The notes below the pieces were generated by a model. That model was not told the origin of the DNA, searched no databases, and worked only from the letters and a program-made list of their open reading frames with translations. Of a stretch of 36,993 nt of DNA, positions 30,847 through 36,993 are shown one piece after another; the first letter of the stretch is position 1; the number at the start of each line of letters is the position of its first letter. The stretch spans positions 1 to 36,993 of the forward strand of contig NZ_FOCN01000023.1 of NCBI RefSeq assembly GCF_900110125.1. Reading direction: 5' to 3'. The translations under genes were made by a program, and so were the position numbers. This DNA is from Cryobacterium luteum. GTDB lineage: Bacteria; Actinomycetota; Actinomycetes; Actinomycetales; Microbacteriaceae.

Positions 30847-32001
30847 ATGACCGCACACCATGCTGTGATACTCGGCGCCGGAGCGGCAGGCACGGCCGCC
30901 GCTCGCGCCCTCGCCAAACAGGACAATATTACGATCACTCTCGTCGGTCAGACCGACGAGACCCCATACACGCGCATGCTCATCAAAGACGTGGCCTTCG
31001 GCAGGATCACGCCTGATTTCGTCGGGCTGCCCATGCCGCGGGCCGATTTCATTGCGGACACGGCCGAACAAGTCGACGCCGAAACGCGAGAGGTGCGCCT
31101 GGCCTCGGGTAGGGCGATCATGTACGACTCGCTCATCGTCGCGACCGGAAGTCGAGCGCGCCGCCTCGACGCCAACCTTCCGGGCGCGGAACAAGCCGCG
31201 CAAGAGGGAACCCTCATCGCCCTGCACTCGCTCGATGATGCCGTGCGAATCAGGGACGCGGTCCTCGCGTGCGGCAAGCCCGCGCGCATTGCGATCTATG
31301 GCGCTGGACTGATCGCGTCCGAGACGGCGTCGGCGCTGCAGGAACAAGGTCACCAGGTCAGCCTCATCGCCCGCAGCACGCTGCCTGGTATTGCTACATT
31401 CGGGAGGTCCGTTGCCGCGCGCGTTGCCGCCGATCACCAGTCCCGAGTGACCACATACTTCGGCCGCACCATCAGCCGGATCCATCCTGAAATTGATGCG
31501 ACAACCGTCACCCTCGATGACGGAACCGACCTCTCAGCCGACCTCGTCATCATCGCCCTCGGCACGACGCCCATCGCCCCCGCACCGTGGCACGACAGCG
31601 TCGACGTCGATGATCGACTCCGCGCGCACGACTTCGAAAGCGTATACGCGGCGGGAGGCGTGACAGTGCATCACGACAACCACCTCGGAACCTGGCGCAT
31701 CGACCACTGGGACGACGGGGCCGCACAGGGAACACACGCCGCTCAGATGCTGCTGTACGTCCTCGGCCGAGGCGAGGACCCCGGCCCGTACCGGCCCCGC
31801 AGCGCCCACATGGCCATGATCTACGGCCGGATGATTGCCGGAGTTGGCTACACCGGACACCCGGAGGACACACCCATCGAGAGCGCCGAGGAATTCATCG
31901 TTCTGCACGAGCACGGAGGCGCCGTAGTCGGTGCAAGCGGCATCGACGCCGTGGGCGCGGTCTACCAATGGGGCCAGCGGCTCCATGAGGTCTATCCCTA
32001 A
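30847..32001 (+). CDS. FAD/NAD(P)-dependent oxidoreductase (pyridine nucleotide-disulfide type)
   Basis: This 384-residue flavoprotein has two dinucleotide-binding folds: VILGAGAAGTAAARAL near the N-terminus for FAD and IAIYGAGLIASETASAL (about 151-167) for NAD(P)H. It also has LIVATGSRARRL and a late SVYAAGGV. The length fits ferredoxin or rubredoxin reductases. There is no redox CxxxxC motif, so it is not a thiol-disulfide reductase of the glutathione type. The gene follows the CsoR-like gene by 60 bases and touches the MFS start. A ferredoxin stub lies at the end of the same gene set, consistent with a former ferredoxin-reductase role. Confidence 0.82.
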   Translation: MTAHHAVILGAGAAGTAAARALAKQDNITITLVGQTDETPYTRMLIKDVAFGRITPDFVGLPMPRADFIADTAEQVDAETREVRLASGRAIMYDSLIVATGSRARRLDANLPGAEQAAQEGTLIALHSLDDAVRIRDAVLACGKPARIAIYGAGLIASETASALQEQGHQVSLIARSTLPGIATFGRSVAARVAADHQSRVTTYFGRTISRIHPEIDATTVTLDDGTDLSADLVIIALGTTPIAPAPWHDSVDVDDRLRAHDFESVYAAGGVTVHHDNHLGTWRIDHWDDGAAQGTHAAQMLLYVLGRGEDPGPYRPRSAHMAMIYGRMIAGVGYTGHPEDTPIESAEEFIVLHEHGGAVVGASGIDAVGAVYQWGQRLHEVYP

Positions 32002-33267
32002 ATGTCAGAGATACCCATCCCGGACCGCCGCCGAAGCTTCAGCTTCGCCATCATAGCGACGATGCTGCTGATGGTTGCCGCCAGCGCACCCTCTCCGTTC
32101 TACCCGCAGTTCGCCGAACAACTGGCATTGCTGCCGGTCGCGACCACGCTAATCTTCGCCGTCTACGCATTCACAATGCTCGCGGCCCTGCTGCTCACAG
32201 GAGCACTATCCGACGTCGTCGGCCGACGCCCCATTATCACGGTCGGGTCCGTGCTGCTGGCCGTGAGCCTCGTGATGTTTTGGCAATCCGGCGGCCTGAC
32301 CATGTTGCTCGTGGCCAGGGCGCTCCAGGGGATCGCTGCCGGCCTACTACTCCCCGCCTTGTCAGCAATGGTGGTCGACTTCGCGCCTCCCAAGCACGCG
32401 GAGGCAGCCTCGCTGTGGAACACCATCGCGGCCATGACCGGGCTCGGAATCGGCGCGATCACGGCAGCGATCGTTCTCGATCTCACAGTCAACCCCGCCG
32501 GCGCCGTGTTCGGCTCGCTCGCTATCGTGTTTCTTCTGATCGCCGCACTGGTATGGGCGACTCCAGAAACGGCGCGCTCGGCTCGCCTGCGCGTCACGGG
32601 CACCACGTTGAGGCTGGCGGTTCCCGCGTACCTGCGTCGTGCGCTCATGGTGGCCGTCCCGGCCATCATCGCCGGATGGGCAACCAACGGTTTGTTCCTC
32701 GCCCTCGGATCTTCCGTTGTCAAGAGCCAGTTCGGTGCGACGACCCACGCGGGGCAGAGCATCGCCATTCCGATCTTCGCGGTTTCGGGCATTATCGCAT
32801 CAGTCCTCCTTCACCGCCGTTCGGCCCGCGTCGTCAGCGTGTACGGAACGACCGCTCTCGGCATCGGCACCGCCCTCAGCCTGGGAGCCCTGGCGCTGCA
32901 CTCACTCCGCGCTTACCTGATCACCGTGGCGGTCGTCGGAACCGGCTTCGGGACAGCGTTTATGGGGGTTCTGAAGACACTGATGCCGCGTGTCGATCCG
33001 TCCGAGCGCGCGGCAGTCATGGCGGTCATCTACACGGTCTCGTATCTCGCCTTCGGTGTGCCCACCATCGTCGCAGGTCTGCTCGTTCCCATTATCACCC
33101 TCCAGGGAGCGATGATCGCCTTCGGCGTCGTGATCGTGGTGCTCTGCCTTGTCGCGACCGTGAAGCGCGTCCGCATCCGAGGCCGTTCGCGCACGGATCC
33201 CCACGACCCAGTACCGCACGAGAACCTCCGGGCGGTACCCGCGAGAACCAACGGAGTTATTCGATGA
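32002..33267 (+). CDS. MFS transporter
   Basis: This 421-residue protein has about 12 membrane helices, a motif-A region GALSDVVGRRPIITVG after helix 2, and ALQGIAAGLLLPALSAM after helix 4. It falls among the drug or small-metabolite MFS proteins; the substrate is not readable. The ATG directly follows the stop of the reductase gene without a gap, so translation is coupled. The stop overlaps the start of the ferredoxin remnant. A metal or stress link is suggested only by context. Confidence 0.85.
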   Translation: MSEIPIPDRRRSFSFAIIATMLLMVAASAPSPFYPQFAEQLALLPVATTLIFAVYAFTMLAALLLTGALSDVVGRRPIITVGSVLLAVSLVMFWQSGGLTMLLVARALQGIAAGLLLPALSAMVVDFAPPKHAEAASLWNTIAAMTGLGIGAITAAIVLDLTVNPAGAVFGSLAIVFLLIAALVWATPETARSARLRVTGTTLRLAVPAYLRRALMVAVPAIIAGWATNGLFLALGSSVVKSQFGATTHAGQSIAIPIFAVSGIIASVLLHRRSARVVSVYGTTALGIGTALSLGALALHSLRAYLITVAVVGTGFGTAFMGVLKTLMPRVDPSERAAVMAVIYTVSYLAFGVPTIVAGLLVPIITLQGAMIAFGVVIVVLCLVATVKRVRIRGRSRTDPHDPVPHENLRAVPARTNGVIR

Positions 33268-33332
33268 CGTATGTGATTGCCCTTCCCCGCGTGGACGTCA
33301 AGGATCGCGCCTGTATCGACGAGTGCCCGTAA
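33264..33332 (+). pseudogene. N-terminal stub of a 7Fe ferredoxin (FdxA-type)
   Basis: The frame reads MTYVIALPRVDVKDRACIDE then CP and stop. It matches the start of the 3Fe-4S/4Fe-4S ferredoxins of Actinobacteria (MTYVIALPCVDxKDxAC), which continue for about 85 more residues. Here the protein ends after 22 residues, and the first Cys ligand is Arg9. The stop is followed by unrelated DNA, so a deletion or rearrangement removed the rest. Confidence 0.8.
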
Positions 33333-33515
33333 GTCGGTCGATCACAGGGGCATATGACTTGGCGCGATAGCGCCTTCGACTTCGGGGCGCTCCATGAGTG
33401 GCATTCCTTCGAATCATTCGGACGAATTCTCCAGTGAGCTGCTGGCGCAGGTTGCTAGCGCTGCGCCCAGCGACTTGGTAGGACCCGGCAGAAGAAGATC
33501 GCGTCGCATCGGGAA

Positions 33516-33530
33516 TACCCCAGGGGGGTA
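33516..33530 (+). promoter_or_regulatory. CsoR-type copper operator before the His-rich MFS gene
   Basis: TACCCCAGGGGGGTA has 6-bp arms (TACCCC/GGGGTA) around a 3-base spacer, the same layout as the two sites before copZ. It lies 82 bases before the start of the His-rich MFS gene, so this gene is probably derepressed by copper together with the copZ operon. Confidence 0.75.
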
Positions 33531-33612
33531 CTTGGTTGCAGCGTGCATGGCGTGACGAGCCGATACAGGTCGACCCGAGCACCACGAACCGCAACGGGAC
33601 GGAGTTGCAGAA

Positions 33613-35103
33613 ATGAAAAAGTTGCCATTAGCGATTTGGGCAATGGTCATTGGTGCATTCGCGATGGGAGCCGATGAGTTCATCGTCGCCGGAGTCGTTA
33701 GAGAGATTTCCGAAGACCTCAATGTCACGTACGGGCAGGTCGGCGCGCTGGAGAGCGTTTACGCGCTCGGCGTGGCGATTGGTGCACCCGTGTTTACAGC
33801 GATCGGTACCAGGTTCGGACGGCGGTCCATGTTGCTGCTGACGACCGCAGTGTTCCTCCTCGGCAACACTCTGTCGGCGCTGGGCCCCAGCTACGAGATG
33901 ATCATGGCCGGACGGGTGGTCTCTGCCACAGCCCATGGTGCGTTCCTCGGAATTGCGGCCGTCTTCGCAGCGGAACTTGTCGACGCGAAGCGGAAGGGGC
34001 GGGCGGTAGCGATCGTCTTCTCCGGGCTTACGGCATCGACGGTGCTCGGCGCTCCGCTCGGCGCCGCAGTCGGTCAGGCGTTCGGATGGCGGTTCACCTT
34101 CTGGACCCTGGTCGTCTTCGGAGGGATCGCACTGATCGGACTGCTCACCTCGCTGCCGCGAACCACGAAGCATGAGGTGCTCTCGTCCGGCGGGCAGCAC
34201 CACTCTTATGAAGAGGTCGATGCGCACGCCCACGAATCCGCAGGAGGAAATGGGCGCGTCGAGCACGTCGACATTCCGGCTGCTGCGGAGGACCACGACC
34301 ACGCCGTGCCAGCACCCGGAAGCGAGTTCGAGGGACTTGACGCCCACGCCCTCGCGCACCTCGGTGGTGGCGGCCATGGACCCACCCTGCGAGAGCAGCT
34401 CACCGCCCTCACCCGGCCTGCTGTGTGGGGAGCGCTGCTGACCACACTGCTCGGTTACGGCGGTGTGTTCACTAGCTTCGTCTACCTCGCACCTCAGTAC
34501 ACTGAGGTCACCGGATTCGACGCCGCATGGATCACCCCGCTCCTGCTGCTGTTCGGAGTGGGCCTGTTCGTCGGAAACGCTCTTGGCGGTAAGCTCGCCG
34601 ACAAGGCAATCATGCCGACAGTGCTCGGCACGCTCGCAGCCCTGGCGGTCGTGCTCTTCGCGATGACCTTCGCTATCCAGAACCCGATCAGCGCAGTGAT
34701 CATGACCTTCGTCTTCGGGGTGACCGCGTTCTCCGTCGTCGCACCCCTGCAACTGCGGGTCATGAACGCCGCCGGTCACGCACCGGACGTGGCGTCCGCC
34801 GCGAACATCTCGGCATTCACCCTCGGCAGCGCCATCGGAATCACTCTCGGTGGCGCAGCCATCGACGGTGGACTGGGCCTGGCATCGGTGAACTGGATCG
34901 GCGGGCTGATCACCACGACCGGGCTGATCATCGCGGTGGTCACCTGGGCGCTTCTCGACCGTCGCACGAGTGCCGCGTCGCACGTTCTCGGCCACGCCCA
35001 TGACCACGAGGCTGGGTCAGCAGGCGTAGCGCACGACCACGGCGACACGGCGGCGCATCATGGCCCCGTCCCGACCGGACACGAAGCCCATCACCACCAC
35101 TGA
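33613..35103 (+). CDS. MFS transporter with His-rich central loop and His-rich tail
   Basis: This 496-residue DHA1-type protein resembles Cmx/AraJ exporters in its membrane parts (GADEFIVAGVVREISEDLNV; FGRRSM; ATAHGAFLGIAAVF). It has two extra His-rich segments on the cytosolic side: the loop between helices 6 and 7 (about 184-258, 11 His) and the C-terminal tail (about 450-496, 13 His, ending EAHHHH). Such segments are typical of metal transporters. A CsoR-type palindrome lies 82 bases upstream and a terminator follows. I infer metal efflux, most likely copper; an antibiotic substrate remains possible. GGACGGAG precedes the ATG. Confidence 0.85.
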   Translation: MKKLPLAIWAMVIGAFAMGADEFIVAGVVREISEDLNVTYGQVGALESVYALGVAIGAPVFTAIGTRFGRRSMLLLTTAVFLLGNTLSALGPSYEMIMAGRVVSATAHGAFLGIAAVFAAELVDAKRKGRAVAIVFSGLTASTVLGAPLGAAVGQAFGWRFTFWTLVVFGGIALIGLLTSLPRTTKHEVLSSGGQHHSYEEVDAHAHESAGGNGRVEHVDIPAAAEDHDHAVPAPGSEFEGLDAHALAHLGGGGHGPTLREQLTALTRPAVWGALLTTLLGYGGVFTSFVYLAPQYTEVTGFDAAWITPLLLLFGVGLFVGNALGGKLADKAIMPTVLGTLAALAVVLFAMTFAIQNPISAVIMTFVFGVTAFSVVAPLQLRVMNAAGHAPDVASAANISAFTLGSAIGITLGGAAIDGGLGLASVNWIGGLITTTGLIIAVVTWALLDRRTSAASHVLGHAHDHEAGSAGVAHDHGDTAAHHGPVPTGHEAHHHH

Positions 35104-35122
35104 GCAGCGTTCACTGCAACTC

Positions 35123-35161
35123 ACAGGGCCGTCCCGTCACAGTCAGGCGGGACGGCCCTGT
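35123..35161 (+). terminator. Strong hairpin terminator after the His-rich MFS gene
   Basis: ACAGGGCCGTCCCG (35123-35136) and CGGGACGGCCCTGT (35148-35161) are perfect 14-bp inverted copies around an 11-base loop, starting 20 bases after the stop codon. Only a short TT follows, which is usual in high-GC genomes. Confidence 0.8.
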
Positions 35162-35371
35162 TCGATATCGACAGAAAGACTCGTAGTCCAGGCGCACTGC
35201 TCCGAAATACTAGACAGTGTCAGACCAATGGTCACGATCAGACCCGGCAGGCCGACGGGGCCGGTAGCCTATCAACGGTTGGGGCGCGCTCCACTGCCGA
35301 CCGGGGGTAATCTCAACTTCGCCACACGCACCCTGCCCCATCCTGAACCGCGAGAACCTAAGGAACGTACG

Positions 35372-35683
35372 ATGTCACCCTCATCCGAGCCATCCACACA
35401 ACCACACGGCTACATTAGTGACAAGGACCAATATCTCAAGCGAATGGGGCGTATCGAGGGGCAAGCCCGCGGCATCTCCAAGATGATCAACGAGGAGAAA
35501 TACTGCATAGACATCCTCACCCAGATCAGCGCCCTCACCAGTGCGCTGCAGGTCGTCGCACTCGGCCTGCTCGATGACCACCTCTCGCACTGCGTCCTCG
35601 ACGCGGCGAAGCTCGGTGAGGACGAAGCTGCGACAAAGATCAAGGAAGCCAGCGACGCGATCCGTCGACTCGTCCGCTCCTAA
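35372..35683 (+). CDS. csoR: CsoR copper-sensing repressor
   Basis: This 103-residue DUF156 protein keeps the complete copper site: C45, H70 and C74, with the spacing of M. tuberculosis CsoR (Cys36, His61, Cys65). The core reads RMGRIEGQARGISKMINEEK, YCIDILTQISAL, LLDDHLSHCVLDA. AAGGA lies before the ATG. It follows the terminator of the His-rich MFS gene, so it has its own promoter. It is the best candidate to bind the palindromes at 26460-26507 and 33516-33530. Confidence 0.92.
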   Translation: MSPSSEPSTQPHGYISDKDQYLKRMGRIEGQARGISKMINEEKYCIDILTQISALTSALQVVALGLLDDHLSHCVLDAAKLGEDEAATKIKEASDAIRRLVRS

Positions 35684-35763
35684 TCAACACCTGTCCTCAC
35701 TTCGGTACGAGAGACGCCAAGCACACCCGCTGATAGCCCAGGCGCAGCTCCTCTCGCCTCCTC

Positions 35764-35799
35764 TATATGCATACGCTCACGTATATGCATATGCTCACG
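35764..35799 (+). promoter_or_regulatory. Two tandem 18-bp repeats, ArsR-type operator
   Basis: TATATGCATACGCTCACG (35764-35781) is followed directly by TATATGCATATGCTCACG (35782-35799), one mismatch. Both contain ATGCAT palindromes like those bound by ArsR/SmtB-family metal sensors. They lie just before the frameshifted arsR gene. Confidence 0.7.
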
Positions 35800-35845
35800 G
35801 CATCGCCGTTAGTCACCCGGTACCGGCAAGGGGTTTGGCGCAGGG

Positions 35846-36183
35846 ATGCACGCAGATACTCATAGTGCCGTGAGGCACGATATTCTCTACCTTTTGCCCG
35901 CCGTCGACGTCGACGCTGAGTTTGCCAATCCGGTCCGGATGAAAATCATTCTCGCGTTGCGGGAGACGAAAATGTCAGCGAATCATCTCGCCGACATCGT
36001 CGACGGATCCCCTCGCATCGTGGCTCGCCAGCTTGCGCGGCAGGCATAGTCGCCGATCGTGACCACGGGTTGAGGGTCGTCTATTGCCTAGCCAACGAGC
36101 ATGTAGCGGACCTCGCGATCAACGGCGTCCTCCAGGCCCAGCACGCCGTTCCGACCGAACCCGATACCCGCCCCTCGCCCTAG
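35846..36183 (+). pseudogene. ArsR-family metal sensor, frameshifted
   Basis: The first frame (35846-36049, 67 residues) has the ArsR helix-turn-helix start (ANPVRMKIILALRETKMSAN, LADIVDGSPRIVARQL) and stops early. Another frame from about 36043 to 36183 continues the family (GIVADRDHGLRVVYCLANEH, AINGVLQAQHA). A one-base shift near 36043 would restore about 112 residues. Related sensors (SmtB/CmtR/NmtR) control metal exporters. As written the gene is broken; a sequencing error is the alternative. Confidence 0.7.
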
Positions 36184-36359
36184 ACCGTTTGAAATATATA
36201 AGAGTCACCAGGCTCCGCCTTCCCCGCCTCACGCCTGCGACCGCTGTGGAAGCCTCGCGCGATCTGCTCGGTGAGCTAGGAGCGTGGGTCAGTAACGGCA
36301 AAGTTTAAAACGCCGTCGGATTTCCCGTCCTTGGCCGTGGGGTCTGGGAAAATTGCTTA

Positions 36360-36993
36360 TGAGCGATTCTGATGGCCTGTTCCCCGCGACGGAACTTGAG
36401 CACGTTGACTTGGTCGTGGATGACGGGGTCGAAGCTGGCGCGGGCGTGAACAAGCGATTCCGGGCGTTCGAGCCGGCGGCGGTGATGTTGGTACCGCCGT
36501 CGTTGGATGAGTGGCTGCCGCAGAATCACCTCTCCCGTTTCATCGCGGACATCGTCGAAACCCAGCTGGATCTGAAGAAGTTCTACGCGTCCTACGCGAA
36601 GACGAAGGGCCAGCCGCCTTACGACCCTCGGCTGATGGTCCGTGTCCTGCTTTACGGGTATTGCGTGGGTGTTCGGTCGTCACGGGAGTTGGAACGTGTC
36701 TGCGTGGATGTGGTCGCGTTCCGTTGGCTGGCCGCGCAGCAGGCGCCAGATTTTCGCTCCATCGCCCGGTTCCGCAAACGGCACCTTTCCAGCTTGGGGA
36801 ACGTGTTCTTGCAGGCGTTGGAGCTCTGCCGCGCTGCCGGAATGATGTCATTAGGGCAGGTCGCGTTGGACGGCACCAAAGTGCGCGCGAACGCGTCCCG
36901 GCGCAAGGCCATGAGTTACGCCCGCCTGACGGAGAAACAGAAGGTCCTCGCTGACGAGGTCTCCGCTCTGCTGGCTGACGCCGACGCGATTGA
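36360..36993 (+). CDS. IS1182-family transposase, truncated by the window end
   Basis: The frame is open from the ATG at 36360 to the last base (211 codons). The DUF772-type N-terminal domain is clear (PPYDPRLMVRVLLYGYCVGV, RSSRELER), followed by DFRSIARFRKRH. The start of the DDE domain reads VALDGTKVRANAS, with the first catalytic Asp. The rest lies outside the window. The GGATTTCCCGTCC stretch near 36317 could contain the left inverted repeat, but it cannot be checked without the right end. Confidence 0.88.

Noticed and set aside
30391..31485. 364-codon open frame antisense to the CsoR-like and oxidoreductase genes
   Set aside because: It covers two well-supported genes on the other strand and shows no family motif.
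33628..35007. 459-codon open frame antisense to the His-rich MFS gene
   Set aside because: Antisense frames are common in GC-rich genes. It has no ribosome site, and its product is charged low-complexity sequence.

Overview
The window is GC-rich DNA with actinobacterial features: GTG starts, one-base and four-base stop/start overlaps, promoters placed right at start codons, CsoR-type copper control, and IS3, IS110 and IS1182 elements of actinobacterial type. I place it in Actinomycetota, probably Micrococcales (Brevibacterium-like). That is inference; there is no rRNA or tRNA to settle it. No CRISPR array or tRNA was seen. Nearly everything looks accessory: insertion sequences sit at both edges, and broken genes mark several junctions.

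Layout. (1) 1-2.5 kb: an IS3-type transposase that may be cut by the window edge, then an IS110-type transposase carrying an extra C-terminal Cro/C1-like helix-turn-helix. (2) 2.5-7.1 kb: a membrane protein with an apparent frameshift, a PTH2-like protein, a 686-bp repeat-rich non-coding stretch (tandem ATGTACCGG units and a 15-bp perfect inverted repeat), an unrecognised protein, and an XRE regulator coupled to a nucleotidyltransferase (toxin-antitoxin-like). (3) 7.1-15.4 kb: a second defence/toxin block. It holds an AAA ATPase behind twin palindromes, two tandem VbhA-like/Fic pairs, a GNAT-like protein, an XRE protein, a lipoprotein gene bracketed by about 240-bp imperfect repeats, a 9 x 7-bp tandem repeat, and a HipB-HipB-HipA cluster. 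The nucleotidyltransferase and both Fic proteins end in a related tail containing RFPEL.

(4) 15.4-25.2 kb: after a long non-coding stretch comes what looks like an undescribed biosynthetic locus. Its first gene fuses an AroH-type chorismate mutase domain to a VAO/PCMH-type FAD oxidase. It is followed by an acyl-CoA-dehydrogenase-fold flavoprotein, a formyltransferase, a cupin, a short-chain dehydrogenase, a TetR regulator, an MFS exporter and a ferredoxin/flavin-reductase-like protein. I infer that a chorismate- or prephenate-derived small molecule is oxidised, formylated and exported. The product is unknown.

(5) 25.5-26.3 kb is a scar: an AraC-type regulator without its DNA-binding domain abuts a tyrosine-recombinase fragment. 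(6) 26.4-36.2 kb is a copper/metal resistance region: two CsoR-type palindromes, copZ, an exported His-containing protein, copA, a YHS protein, a CsoR-like protein lacking the copper-ligand His, a flavin disulfide-type oxidoreductase, an MFS transporter, a 22-residue stub of a 7Fe ferredoxin, a third palindrome before a His-rich MFS transporter, a canonical Cys-His-Cys CsoR, and a frameshifted arsR behind two tandem 18-bp repeats. (7) 36.36 kb to the end: an IS1182-type transposase running off the window.
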